Shown here in pieces: positions 1 to 12,175 of a DNA stretch of 64,000 nucleotides (within the stretch, counting starts at the first letter, position 1; the number at the start of each line of letters is the position of its first letter). Origin of the DNA: Pyrocephalus nanus (taxonomy: Eukaryota > Chordata > Aves > Passeriformes > Tyrannidae). The translations under genes were made by a program, and so were the position numbers. The notes below the pieces were generated by a model that saw only the letters and a list, made by a program, of their open reading frames with translations, was not told the origin of the DNA and did not search any database. The DNA is taken from positions 3,720,001 through 3,784,000 of the forward strand of contig CM076269.1 in assembly GCA_038380795.1 (NCBI GenBank). Direction: 5' to 3'.

Positions 1-974
1 CCCTTCCCACTTTCCCCACTGATGGGATGGGGAGGAGAATCAGGAAAAAAAAAATAAAATAGAACTTATGGGCTGAGATAAGAACGAGTCTGTGGTCATG
101 CTGGGCTGTCAGCGTGTTGGCCGCACCTTGCGGAGGTGTGAGGGGAAACCTCTGGCACATCCACACCTGGTAAAAGGTCACCAGAATTCACCCCGACACC
201 AGCAAACTGTTCCTGGCTAGCGCAGATCCGTCCTCCTCACCATCTGCAGCCCGAGGTTAATGAGTACCTTCAGGGTACACAACTGGAGGGTCATTAAACA
301 GCAGTCGAACAAGACGGGGCTGCCAGCAGCACTCGAACAAAGAGGGCTGATTCACTGTTTACCCTGCAACAATATTTACCATGGCCGGGAGTGAGGGAAT
401 GTTTGTGAGGGACAGGACAGCAAGGCGACACGGGGACCGGCAGGGCGGTGTGGCAGTGCCAGGGAGAGGACCACTGTCCACTGCAGGCAGGGTGCCTGGC
501 ATGGCCATCTGTGTTTTTGGCTCAACAGGGTGTCCTTGTGCCCCCCTGGTGTGTCTGTCCATCGTGGGGAGCCCAGGCCACCTCCCTGGGTGCCCGACCT
601 TCCCCAGTCTGGCAGCCTGCTCCAGCATCCTTGCTGGCATGTTGTCCTCATCCTCTCAGCCTGTTTCCCAAGGAGGTAAAGAGCTAGGAAACAGGACAAC
701 AGGGATGGGATGGAATGGGAGTACTTCTGCAAAGGTGGGGAAAGCCCTCCCGCAGGAGACATCTACCCTCAGACCCTGGGGTGAGACTGCTTGTGGCTCA
801 GGTGTGGCTGAGAGGGATGTTTGGGGAGGACCTGTGTCCTCACTGATCCTCACTTGTCTCCTTTGCTGTGCCCAGAAAGCCAGTGGGGAGGGGGGTCATT
901 TGCTGATCAGCTCACTACCTAATTAGCCCTGACTGGAGATGTGTCACATGCACAGCCAATATGCTCATGCTCAG

Positions 975-1007
975 ACATATGTGTGTACACACACACACAC
1001 GTGTCAG
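975..1007. repeat. Short TG/CA dinucleotide tract
   Basis: A TATGTGTGTA segment runs directly into (CA)n and then CGTG, so the tract is nearly self-complementary and alternates purine and pyrimidine. This is a simple repeat with no coding meaning. Confidence 0.7.
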
Positions 1008-4000
1008 TTGTGTGCTCAGCAGCCTGAAGGCCAGGGCACCCATAGAGGAACACACTGTATCCCCTGGGAGATGCTAAGACACAAGAGGTGTTCAGCAGAG
1101 ACTCTGCTTCATGCCAGGGCCTGCCACACAGCCGGCTTCCCTCACTCAGCAGTGATGGGCTGGGGCACGCAGCCTGTACCCTCCCCGTGAGCCCTCCAGC
1201 CGCTCTGGCTCCCAGCCCTCTCAACACTGCCTGGCACAGCCTTTTCCCAAAGCTGTGCATGCACTGCACCTTGCCAGGGCCTCGCCAGGATCACACTGCC
1301 ACCTGTATGCAGGGACAGGAGCTGTTGGGCTGCTGGTGGCCAGTGGCTAGTGGGATTGGGAAGCACCCTCCAGCTCATCCCAGCACATACCCCTGGCATA
1401 GGGGCAGTGCTGGCTGTGGTTGGTGTACATGTTCAGCTGCAGGGTGGGTGAGCAGCTGGTGCCAAACCCAGCTACCCCCCCAGAATCCCACGGGAGAGTC
1501 AGGACTCGTGTCTGTGAGGCAGAGGGGTTCTGTGCAGACACAGCAGCACTGCGGATGCCCTGCCTGGTGAAGGGTGCTGCCTGCCCTGCCTGTGCAGGCT
1601 CACAGCGCAGCAGCCCACCTGCACACCCCTCCCTGCCCCTCTGGGCCCTGCAGCCTCCTGGGCTGAGGGTGGAGGAAGGCAGATTCCTTTCCAGGTGGAA
1701 GACTTCTCTCCGGAGCAGTGAATTATCTCTGGACTGTCGCACGCGATCCATCTGCTTCTCCACCCACCTGCTTGCCAGGCTGCAGGCTCGGCACCTGCCC
1801 CGTGTGCTGGCTGCACCAGGGTCCTGCTGCAGGGTCCTGACTCTGCATGCCATGTCCACAGCCTGGGTTCCTCGTGTCCTTGCAGCCTCACAGGGTGCGG
1901 GACCTCAGCAGGGCTAAAGCATGTCCAAGCACTGGCTGACCTTGGCTAAAGTGTGGGCCCACACCTCCATCCCCAAAGGACTGAAAGCACCCTCAGCACC
2001 CACAGGACTGGGAGCCGGTCCCACTTATCTCCCTGCTCTGCCCTGGCCTCTTCCAGTTACAGCTCCCAGCTCAGCCCATGCAGAGCCAGACCCTGTTCCA
2101 GCATCCAAGGCTCCAGTATGTGTCCCAAACAGTGCTGCCTGATGTGTACCCCCATGCTGTCATGGGGGAGCAGTGTGGGGGGCAATTGGCCCCATGTGCC
2201 TCTCTGCAGCCCATGCTGCTCTGGCCTGGGGCTGGTGTAGTTTGGAGCCTGCTGTCCAGGCATCCATCCCGTCCTGGTAAACCCTGGCCACTAGAAATGC
2301 TGTGTCCTGAGACAGGACCTGATGGCTGGATGGGTTTCCCAGCTGGCACCAGGATCCTCAGGCTTGTGGATGACAGTGCTGGGATGTCCCACGAGCTGAC
2401 CCTCTGGGGCTGGGCAAATGAACTGGATCCACGGCTCCTGAGTCTCTGGCCAGGCTCCAGCAGCCAAGGTATCCCCTTAGTGTGACACTACAGGGGGGTG
2501 GGAACTACCAGGACTTGCTGAGTTCAGCTCTTTGGTAACCACTCTTTGCCTGGGGCATCCTCATCCACCTGGCTCTGTCGGGGGTAGGAGCAGAGGGGAC
2601 AAAAGCTTGTCATTACCTGGTCCAGGGAAACCTCCCTCTGCCCAGAGCCAGCCCCCTGCCCAGATAATCACACTCCCCTCATTAGCCAGCCCTCATTCAG
2701 CCCTGATGAAGGGGAACAGCAGGGAATCCTATTAGAGACAAAATGACAGACCAGGGCAGGGATCCTGCTCTACCTGTCCTGGCCCCAGGCAAGCATCACT
2801 CACAGGGTGAAGGCTCTTGTGTGACAATGTGGGGGACAACAGGAACATGGTGGGTTTGTTGGGGGCCTCTTTGTCCAGCATCCTTGCTCCAGACACTGCT
2901 GTGATCCAATGGTGCTGGAGCCAGGGCAGGAATCACGGGTGCTGCCCACATGCTGCTGCAGGGGATCTGCCCATGCTCTGCACATCCTTGTGAGTGTCTG
3001 CCAGGCCCATACAGCCCCGTGCAGAGGTGTGTGCAGGTGTGCCAGGCTCTGACACCCTCTTGTACTCGGGATGAGGTTCCTCCAGTGATGCAAATTGCTG
3101 ATGTCCCTTCTAGGGCAGTGTATTTGGGTGCCTTACACCATGGCAGGCCCCTGCCAGTGATGGGCAGATCTGCACCCCAGATATCCACTAAGCCTGGCCC
3201 CTGTCACAGCCCCATCCCTGCACCCCCATCCTGCTGCCCCATGGGAACCACAGGGACCTTTGGATCTCTCCAGCATGGCCCTCCACAAAGCCCTTCCCCA
3301 AACATTTGTGGGGCTGGATGGGACCACACAAGCTGGGCATATCCTGGCTCTGCTGGGGCATCCAGACTTGTCGGTAGCCCCAAAGTCTGGGTCACTATGG
3401 CTGGTGCATCCTCACCTTCTGGTTGTGGGCAAGGAGAGGACACAGGGCAGGCTGCAGGAGCCCAGGCAAGGTAGGGTTACATCTGCAGAAGGACAAGGTT
3501 CCCAGCACCTTCCCAGCAAGAACTATGGGGCTCATTAACCAGATATCTGTGGCAGGGATGGGAGGGACTGAACTGGGGATGGAGAGGGAGCTCAGAAGCC
3601 CAGCCTCCTGGCACTGAGGGGCTCTATCCATCCTCTATCAGCCAGGATCTTCTCTTGCCTGCCAGGGAGGAGACCCTGACTCAGCAGTGGGGCTGGTCAG
3701 CCCCACTCCTCCATCCCAAGGGCTGAGCCAGTGATTCCCACTTCACTTGCCTCCTGTCTCCTGGTACCCTGAGCAGCGGCTGTTGGTTCACCACACCCAA
3801 AGGGCTCCTGGGAATGCCAGGGATGAAGGGAGCCCTTCTGTCTCTCCAGTGGGCATGCAGGATCTGCTCTTCTGTCCCTCTGATGGATCTGGCAGGGTAC
3901 CAGAGGGGATTTCTAGACTGGGAGTCCCTCTGGCAGGGGGATTGTCCCACCAGGACCCTGCTCCTGGCAGGAATAGCGGTGGGTAATTATAGGCTCTGGC

Positions 4001-4331
4001 AGCAATGTTAATCACAGGTTGTGGGAATAAAGGGAGCAGGTCCAGGTACCCAGGGGCCTGCACCTCCTCTGCCCCAACCAAGAGCCCACATCCCTCCTGG
4101 TGTGGCCAGTAGGGCACAGAGCCACAGCCTAGTATGGCCTGGAGGGAAATGTCCCAGGACTATTCCCTGACTGTTGGGGACGCTGAAATGGATCTGACAT
4201 TAGCATAATACCTGAGCTGCATGCTCCAGCTCTCTCCAAAGGATGCTCTGGCAGTGCATGGGGCTGGGCAGGGCTGCTGTCTCAGTGCCAACAGCTTCAC
4301 TGGGTCTTAACCCAACATGTCCTTTCTGCCA

Positions 4332-4366
4332 CGCTCTCTGCCTCAGTTTCCATACATGTGGAAGGA
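4332..4366 (+). repeat. MIR-like SINE fragment (weak)
   Basis: The phrase CTCTCTGCCTCAGTTTCC followed by ATACATGTGGAAG resembles the well-conserved MIR segment that reads like 'ctctgtgcctcagtttcctcatctgtaaaatgg'. Only about 35 bases align by eye, so the assignment is tentative. Confidence 0.35.
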
Positions 4367-4814
4367 CGGGCAAGCAGGCACGTGAGCTGTTCTGCTGTTG
4401 GGGTAGGAGTGGTGGCATGGCCAGAGTTGCCCTGGGCTGGCTGTGGGGACAGCGAGGCACAGCAGGGCTCAGTGTGGCCAGTGGCTCCCACACACCTGCC
4501 TGCAGCCACAGCTACACCCTCTGCTCAAACCTGTGTCCTTATCTGTGGCACAGAGTTGTGAGTAGCTCTGGACAGGAAGGGCATTTCCATGGGCAGTGTG
4601 AGCTTGGCCAGGGATCTGGCCTCTCCCCAAGGCTGAGCATCCCCGTATGGCTGGTACCATCCAGCAGAGTGGGAAGGAGAGCCCAACACACCAGAGCCAT
4701 CCCAGCCCAATTCTGCCTGCCCAGCTTCCAGCCCCCGTCAGTCTCTGCCTTCCTGCCCAGCCCCGGGCACCTCTCCCCGGGTTCCATTGGGAGATGCACA
4801 TCCCCACCAGCACT

Positions 4815-5060
4815 GCTCCTCCCGGCACGTCCTCCAGCCACAGCGGAGAACGAACGGCGCCCGCTCTGCCCGCCCGGGCCTGACTCGCCCAGCCAGTCCA
4901 GCCGCCCCGACCGCCCGGCAGAGGCGGCAGGTTTGTCCCCGCACCTCCCGCCCCGCAGTGACTCAGAGCCCGCCCGCAGCCAGCGCTCGCAGCCCCGCTC
5001 CCTCCCCGCCCGCCCAGCATCACCAGGGAGGGAGCTGGCCAGCGCTGAGAAGGGATGCCG
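4815..5060. promoter_or_regulatory. Small CpG-rich cluster
   Basis: CpG dinucleotides are dense here, with repeated CCCGCCC and CCGCCC boxes and a TGACTCA-type AP-1 site in GTGACTCAGAG near 4960. Such a cluster in otherwise CpG-poor DNA could be a promoter or a 5' non-coding exon, perhaps of the divergent upstream gene (SLC6A9 by human synteny). No coding exon is attached to it in the window. Confidence 0.35.
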
Positions 5061-5426
5061 AAGCCAGGGCACGGAGCTGGGGAGGCAGGGCAGGAGCCAG
5101 GGAGATGTGCTGCCCCAGCTTGGTGCTCCAGGAACTTGTCCATCCGGATGGGGAAGAGGAAGGTGCCAAGCAACCATCCGGGAAATCGCAGCAAGACCTG
5201 ACATGACTGGCCTGACAGGCTGGGAAACAGCCGGAAAGAGACAGCCCGGCCCCTGTGTCACGGCTTGGAGCCACCGCTGTGGGGAGAGGCACCAGGAAGG
5301 GCTCAGGACTGCTCCCCCAGCCACCTGCTTGCACGGGAGCTCGCTGGCCTGCCGGCATCGAGTGAGCCACACTGCTGAGCGCTGGGAACTGCTACCGTGG
5401 GCATTGGCACATGTTTGTGCGTGGCA

Positions 5427-5830
5427 CAGGTGGACACACACACACGTGACATCGTGTGCACCTTGCACTGTACGTCCTGCGTACACACACTCGTCACCCA
5501 CACACACGCCCCCTGCAACCCCCTCTACACTGTCCTCCCTGGGAGCGAGGCACATGCCTGGACATATATCCTACAGGCATGCACAGGCCTCCTCACACTC
5601 CTCTAAAAATGCCGTGTGTACATCAGTACCCCCCACATACATCTGCACACGCAAACGCCCCCATCAGAATGCGTGTGCACCCCACACGCACACCCTGCAC
5701 ACGTGTATACATGCCCTACACACGCATATATCACGGACACCCCCACTGTATCCACGCAAACCTGGGTGAGCCCAGACCCCACAGCGTGTATCGCCCCACA
5801 TCCCTCACACCCCTCACATGTGCAAAACCC
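5427..5830. repeat. Degenerate CA-rich low-complexity tract
   Basis: About 400 bases of imperfect CACACA, CACACG and TACACA runs mixed with TGTGCACC and CGTGTATAC pieces. It resembles a decayed (CA)n microsatellite or minisatellite. Much of the tract alternates purine and pyrimidine and it keeps several CpGs. The long frame crossing it (4243-5769) translates to Thr/His/Pro-rich low complexity and is not credible as a gene. Confidence 0.7.
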
Positions 5831-6002
5831 CGTGTGCCCACTCGACAACCCCCTTCACTTCACTCCTCCCCTTCTGGCTGCTTCCCCTGGGGTTGTCTCG
5901 GTGTGTGGTTGGGGAGCTGCTGCGGTGTGCTGCTTACCCAGACTCTTCCATTGTGGTGGTGCATTGCCCCCGAGCACCACCCCACCCTGGCCACGCTACA
6001 GT

Positions 6003-6190
6003 CTCAGAATCTTGTGTTTATTTCAGTTCAAACTGATCCTGATTTTAGATTTCTGCGTGCTTCTCCTCTGTATATTTTAACTATCTAGCTAAGTAGTAGA
6101 GTCAACCTTGCCAAGAACCCTGTTGTGCCATTGCCTTTATATTAAACCTGCTTTTGCTGATACCTTTGCTGGTGATTATTTTGAGTGACC
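6003..6190 (+). mobile_element. Possible solo-LTR or retroelement 3' tail
   Basis: An AT-rich patch sits abruptly in GC-rich DNA. It has a run of short T-rich words, then an ATTAAA poly(A)-type signal near 6140, followed by a U5-like stretch (CCTGCTTTTGCTGATACC, then GGTGATTATTTTGAGTGACC). The order of poly(A) signal, short spacer and T/G-rich stretch is what avian endogenous retrovirus LTR ends look like. No reading frame, primer-binding site or partner LTR was seen, so it is at most an old solo fragment. Confidence 0.3.
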
Positions 6191-6839
6191 CTAAAACACT
6201 CATTTCCCGGCATCCATCCATGCAGCAGCGCTGTGCTGTGCTGGGCTGTGGCTCAGCAAAGTCACTGCACACACTGTCACCGTCACGAGCCCATGGCCTC
6301 ACAGGAGGGCAGCTGGGGTGGGAATCTGTGCAGTGCTGGGGGTCACACATTGGCAATCCCTGGCATAGCATTGCCAGGCTTCGCAGTGGATTTGGGGAGT
6401 CCTGTGCTGTGACAGAGGGACAGGTGGTGGGAGAGGCGTGCACGCTCCTTGCTGACACTGAGCCATCCCGAGAAGTTGCTGGGGGAGTGCAAGGGGGAAT
6501 CTCACACACCTCTCCCTCTGTACTGCATCCCCACAGCCTCTCAGCACCCAGTGCCACCAGTCAAACGCTTCCCGTGTGCCTGAGGTCTCGGTCATGGCTG
6601 TTTTTGCAAATGCCAGGCCAGGCTCAGTGCTGGGGGGGTGGCACTCCTGGCACGTTCCCTGGGATGCTTGGGGTAAAGGTACAAATGTGGGTGCTCCCTG
6701 TAGGGTGCAGGACCCCCTACACCAAAGCTTCCCCAGGGCAAGGCAGGAGCATTTGCCCCACTCTGCTAGGGTGTAGGGTGGGAAACCCACCCCCAGGGCA
6801 GGGGAGCGTGCCCTGGAGCACACACACACACAGGGACAG

Positions 6840-7280
6840 GTGCCCATCGCCTCGCGTGGAGCCACTGAAGCCAGCGTGGGCTGCTGGCACAGCCAGGCAC
6901 GGGTGCAGGCTTTGGCAGTGGAGATGTCAGTGACTCAGAGCTGGGCGGAATGTGGAAAATGCAGCCTGGCCGCAGTGCCACGTGAGGCGCAGGCAGGGCC
7001 GGGCCTGCCAGCGGCCGTGGCTCCAGAGCCGCGTGCGCCGCGCTGGGCGACGCGCGCGGCCGGGGCAGTGAGGGTGCCTGCTGACGAGGCACCGCCGAGG
7101 CCCTCATTAACTGTGTGGGTCGCGGGGACGGGTTGAGCTCGCCCTCCTCTGCGGCGTTGAGCAACCCTGCGGCAGGCTGGCACGGTGTGGCTGCCCGCAC
7201 AGCCAGCAGCAGCAACCTGCCGGGGCGCTTTGGGAGCCCAGGGGCCACGGGCACGGCCCCTGCCCGCCGCAGCCCCGTGC
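6840..7280. promoter_or_regulatory. Small CpG-rich cluster
   Basis: CpG density rises locally around 6960-7130, with GCGTGCGCCGCGC and GACGCGCGCGGCCGG strings, and is low on both sides. There is no TATA box and no convincing exon. It may be an isolated promoter or enhancer-type CpG island, or an unmethylated regulatory element of KLF17 about 15 kb downstream. Confidence 0.35.
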
Positions 7281-8769
7281 TGGGGGTGGTTGTGGGTGGC
7301 AGCTCCAACAGGGATTGCCAGCAGGTGGGCTGGCTGAACCCAAGCTGCCTGGCTTTTCAGGATGGCCATGTGTGAGGAGAAGGAACCCCAGCTCTATGCT
7401 GTGATGTGCCACTGCCCCGGTGACCGTGGATGTTGTCTGTGTCCCCACTGCCCTGTGGGCCCCCCAACCCAACCCCAGCCCTCCCCAGGTGTATTTGCTC
7501 CCACACAGACATTGTGCTGCTGGGGAAAGCTGCCCAGACACCCTCCAGTCCTCCCTGGGTGTCATTTGAAGGTGGCAGGAGCTGTTCTCTGCTTCCCAGT
7601 GCCTCCAGACACTCTGGGACAGGCAGAGGATGGCCCTGGAAACCAGCTGTTGCTGGCAAGACCTGGAGCACTGTCATTTGCAGCTGATGTTGCCTTCAGC
7701 CAGGGATGGAGATGGCAGCAGCTCCTGAGTGGCTGAATTCTTCATCTAGGGCAGAGCTTACAAGTCCCTCTGGGCAGGGCCAGTGTGTGTGTCCAAGGAA
7801 AGTGGCCAAGGGATTTAATGCCGCAGGGAAAAGAAAATACTGGAAAGAGGTGGATCCCAGCTGGCGGTTTTCCTGAAGCATCCCAGGAGCACAGGCAGGA
7901 CTTGGGCTGGAAGCAGGGGTAGGAATGAGGCCGGCTACAATCCAATTAACCGTGGTGCTCAGTCATTGGGTCAAACACCAGCTGAGTGAGACCATGGACC
8001 TAGCGGAAGAGTTGAAATCCAGGCTGCAAAGTGCAAGGAGGTTTGTTGGCATCTTCTCTTCTACCTCAGACTGTGTCCATGACCCCATCCTGGACAAGAG
8101 ACAGGCCCTGGGGGTCCAGGTGGGATGCAAACAACATCCAGAGATTTGATTTGAGGGGAAGAGCCATGTGACCCCTGTTTGTTCTCTTTGTATCAGGGGA
8201 CAACTTGGAAAGGCAAAGACCCAGGGACGGGGGGGGGGTTCAGGAACCAGGGAGCACTCCCAGTGGAGTGGTCTCAGGGACAGGGAGGTGTTTACAGCAG
8301 GTTTGGATGCTTGGAAAGTGGGTGATAGCCAAGAGGTGAAGCTGTAGCTGGGGTGGGAACATCTGGGGGCAGAGAGCACCCTCTGGACCACAGGCAGTGA
8401 AAGGCGGGAGGGCAGGAAGCTGTGGGGTCAAAGTGAGTCAGGTGCGAGTCACGGCCAAACAAAAGGTTAGATGCTTGGATAAGAACCACAGCTGACTCAG
8501 ATTTTCCACCTCTTCAACCTCTTCCAGAGTGACCAAAGAGAATGGACAGGGACCAGCCAGTACCCACTTCTCATGGAGGCAGCGCTGGGAGGAGGTAGCA
8601 ATTGCTACCCAATGCCTTTGAGAACCCAGAGTCCAGATCTGTGGTGGGGAACAGCCCCACTGCCCCTTCAGGACCCCCATACAGTGCTGGTTCCCAGGGG
8701 AATCCCAGCAGGAGCCCAGCAGCCAGCCTGGGAACCCGGGCTAAGAGCCCATACCTTCTTGGAATGCCC

Positions 8770-8960
8770 AGGCAGAGGCTGTTTGAATTAAATAGGAGAG
8801 ATTTCCCCCTTATTAGCAGGCTATTAATCACATTCAGGTTTTTTTTTTTTTTTTTTTTTTGAATTGAGCTGTTGCACAACAGGTTGAGTAACAGCCTAAT
8901 AACAGGCTGTAAATCTCAGTTTGCTCTTGGGAGATTACAGATGTTAATAACAGATAATGA
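8770..8960. promoter_or_regulatory. AT-rich candidate conserved element with poly-T
   Basis: This block is much richer in A+T than its flanks. It holds ATTAAATAGG, TTATTAGCAGG and CTATTAATCA words, a run of 22 T at 8839-8860, a perfect 7-bp inverted repeat ACAGCCT/AGGCTGT (8891-8897 and 8904-8910, 6-base spacer), and GATA-type AGATAATGA near 8952. The word content resembles vertebrate conserved non-coding elements, but conservation cannot be seen from one sequence. Confidence 0.3.
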
Positions 8961-11712
8961 CCCACAACTCACGAGCTGCTCCTCTCCCCCGCCCCTTTGA
9001 TCCCTCTGCTCCTCCCCTCACCATACCCAGCCCCCAGGATGGAGCAGGGCTGCAGGAAGACCCTCAAAAATGAAAACCACCAGGTAATCCCCCCATCACC
9101 AGCACACGTCAGAGCTGGGGTCCAACCCAGCCAGTCCACCCCACCAGTCCCCACCAACCCCAACTTCTGCAGTTCCCAACCATCACCTGTGCTGTCACTC
9201 ACCCCACACTCCTCTGGAGCGCAGGTTTTGGGGTCCTTGGCTGTGTGCACCCATCTTTAGCCGTGGGAGCACAGGGAGCAGCAAAGCAGCAGTGCGTCCA
9301 CAGCTGCGCTCCTGCAGCCCAGGAGTGCTGGCTGGGTGCGGGTCCCCAGCAGCCTGGGTGCCTGCAGGACTTGTGCAGGATGGCTGGGGCAGGCAGGGCT
9401 TGGGCCCCGCTCTAGGAGCCCCCAGCCTGCCTCCTTCCAGACCCTGGGCATGAATATCCCCATCCCATGTCCTCCCTGCTGCAATTGGTGTGGGATCTGG
9501 GCCTCACGCTCTCTCAGGGGCTGCTCTTGGGCTTGCTGCTACCCCAGATGTGGCAAGACCCGAGCACATCACTTGCTGCAGGAGACCACTGCACTGAAGG
9601 GACCTGCTTGCTGTCACAACAGCCACGCAGTGGAGCTAAACTCAACTGGGGAAACCTCCTGGGGCGGGTTCCAAAGCCGGTCCCCTCCCCACCTCCTGCC
9701 TGCTGCCTCATCCCTCCCTGGCCCATCCCCCACACCCTGACCCAGAGCTCCCTTCTCAAAAGCGGGGCTGACAACCTGGATGCATCCCAGTGTGCCTTTC
9801 CATCCCCTCTGGATGTATGCAAACATTGCCTGCATCCTTTCCCCAGGATGTGAACACCCCTGTGAGCCCGTGGGGCAGCTGAGTGAGGTGTTGGCTGAGC
9901 AGGGCTTTCCTCAGCCCCAGGTGCTGCTCTGAGGACCAGGACAGTCCCAAAAGGACTCCCCATCTCCCTGCCCCGTTCACTGGCTAGGAGCAGAAGGATG
10001 GAGGGACCCTTTGGAAGGTGGTTGGGGTTTTCTCCCAAAAGGGGGAAAAAGTGGGGAAAAAGTAGGGAAAAAAGAGTGGAGGATGACTTTCTCTTGCCCC
10101 TGTCCTGGATCTGGCACCACCAAGCCAGGGCACAGGAGCAGGGTGTCAATGGCATAGCCTTTGCCGTGTGATGTGGGGGCCCTCAGACCCAGGGAATGTC
10201 CCCCATGGGTGGCAACTGTCCCTGCCAGCATCACACAGGATCTTGGCCCACGGCCGCTGCTGTATGGAGGGTACAGGGGCTGGCAAGGGCCACGGGACAG
10301 GGTGCAGGAGGAGTCACCCCACAGGCAGGGCTGGTGAGGGTGGTGAGTCACTGCCAGCTTTCCCTGCCAGGGTGGGACCTCCACAGTCACTTGGCGTCCT
10401 GCTGCGCTCACTGGTCGCACTGGCAGCACCAAGCCACCAGCAGCCTTGGCAAAACCCTGCCCTGCCCCAAGGGCTCCTTCCCCCCCTCATGCTGACCTTG
10501 CCAGGAGACTGCCCCTGTCTCCAGCAGCACGGATCAGACACAGTCAGCCAGCAGTGGGGCCCCATCCCTTGTACAGGCACTTGATGGCCCCCACCCTTCT
10601 CCTTGCCGAAGGGTGCAGCCGTTTGGGGGATGCTGGGTGTCCCTGAGGCCAGGCAGACCCCAGGGGAAGTGCTCCCGCCACGCTGTGCGTACCCAGGCGC
10701 TGTGTACACATCAGCACCATATGGCAACAGGCACTGGCACCAGCACTGGCGCCACGAGCCGGGTACAGAGAAGGATGGGGAAGCAGCTGTGTTTGCCATG
10801 AGAGGTAACTGCTGGCCAGAAGCCACGGGCCAGCGCCCCGGACGGCACCGAGCCGGTGCAGCCAGCACCCCTGTGCCACTGAGCAGGTGTCCTCGTATCC
10901 CTCCAGGAGCACCGTGCTGTCCCTTCAGGGGACCTGAGACCCTGCTGTAGATGGAGAGCTGTAGCCAGGAGCCCACCCAGGCAGGGCATGGGCTCCAGCA
11001 CGTGCCTATGGCAAGGAATATGCAGAGAGCCAAGGGGACTCTCAGGTCCTCCTGAGCAGGAGGAGTAAGGCCACCAACCCGTGGTGTGGCAGCACTCAGT
11101 ACATACCTCCAGATGAAGAAATGGCTCAGATCTGTCCCACCTGCAGGTGCAGCCTGATGCCACCTTGGGCAATGTCCTCTCTCTGCACCCAGGGAAGGTT
11201 CTCTGAGGCTACCCTGGGGAATGCAGAGGATGAACAAGGAGGAAAGCAAGAGGAGGAGATGCTGGTTGGTCTGCAAGTTGGGGGATATAGCAGCCACAGC
11301 CAGGCCACCCAGAGGTGCTGGCTGTCCCATCCACCTGAGCCTCCAGCATCTGGCACCCTGCTAAGCAGATGCCAAACAGCACCCTCCCTGAAGGTACGTG
11401 GCACAGGGGCTGCCAGTCCTTTCTCTAGGGACACCACGCAGTGGGATGAAGACGGTGCCACTCCCTGGCTCAGGGAATGTGGGCTGGGGCTGTCTCAGCC
11501 GGTTTCCTTTTGGATGTTACTAGTAACTCCACACATGAGTCACAGTGTTTGTGGGTGTTCCTGTCCTGTGCTGGCCCCATGGCTGCCTTGGGTGGGTGGA
11601 GGGAGCTGTGGCCCCTTCCCCAGTCTGTCCATGGCCATGTTCTTCCACAACCTTCATGGGGACAAAAAAAGTCTTACAAGGAAGGAAACTACAGCAGTAG
11701 GGTGCTGGACTC
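8961..11712. other. Intergenic DNA, no gene seen
   Basis: GC-rich, with no recognisable exon on either strand. It contains a purine-rich GGGGAAAAAG-type tract around 10030-10075. Open frames here are fragmented and low-complexity. Confidence 0.55.
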
Positions 11713-11837
11713 ACCAGGCTGGATGAGGCTTCAAGCAGCCTGGTCTAGTGGAAGGTGTCCCTGCCTATGGCAGTGGGTGTTGGAACTAAATGGTCTTTAA
11801 GGTCCTTTCCAACCTGAATTGTTCTGTGATTCTATGA
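11713..11837 (+). mobile_element. CR1 LINE 3' end fragment
   Basis: The 3' untranslated end of a chicken-repeat-1 (CR1) non-LTR retrotransposon. It has the hallmark phrases CCTGGTCTAGTGGAAGGTGT, CCCTGCCTATGGCAG and GGTCTTTAAGGTCCTTTCCAACC, and ends in the typical TTCTGTGATTCTATGA tail. It is heavily 5'-truncated, as most CR1 copies are, and inserted in + orientation. This is the clearest sign that the DNA is avian or at least sauropsid. Confidence 0.93.
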
Positions 11838-11999
11838 GAGGAGTGCAGGCAAGAGCGGTGTCCTCATCCTGCACCCAAGGAGGGCTGGTGGCCCTTCACC
11901 ACCCCTGCTCCTGGGGCTTCCACCAGCCAGGGCTCCCCAGGAACGGGGTGACAGCCACCCTGGCAGTGATGAAAGGTGGCGGAGGGGAGCTCTGTGGCC

Positions 12000-12175
12000 A
12001 GGAGGCTGCTATAAGGGAGCCGGGGACCTTTGATGTGCGGAGTTCTGGCCCCGCTGATTGCATTAGAGGGTTTAGTGCTCGAGCAGGCTCCCAGCCCCGC
12101 TATCAGGAGCTGACGAGCCGCTAAAGGGCCCAGCTTCCATTTTAGATGCAAATGACCCTGCAATTGTGTACTTGG
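12000..12175. promoter_or_regulatory. Candidate upstream enhancer with octamer motif
   Basis: A block without simple repeats that carries TTTGATGTG (TCF/LEF-like), GATTGCATTAG, a CTATCAGGAGC segment and a perfect POU octamer ATGCAAAT at 12146-12153. It lies about 10 kb upstream of the KLF17 start. The motif content suggests a developmental enhancer. This is inference without conservation data. Confidence 0.3.

Larger units (their letters stand above)
1..4800. other. Intergenic DNA, no gene seen
   Basis: GC-rich sequence with many C/T-rich stretches and open frames on all strands, but none shows a recognisable domain or a consistent exon structure. In the human order SLC6A9 lies on this side of KLF17 and is transcribed away from it. 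I looked for its conserved transmembrane and N-terminal sequence on the minus strand and found none. It holds a short alternating purine-pyrimidine CA tract (about 975-1007) and a weak MIR-like piece (4332-4366). Confidence 0.6.

Noticed and set aside
4243..5769. 508-codon open frame on the + strand
   Set aside because: The translation is Pro/Ser/Arg- then Thr/His-rich low complexity, runs through the CA-rich tract, has no domain and no splice context. It is a chance frame in GC-rich DNA.
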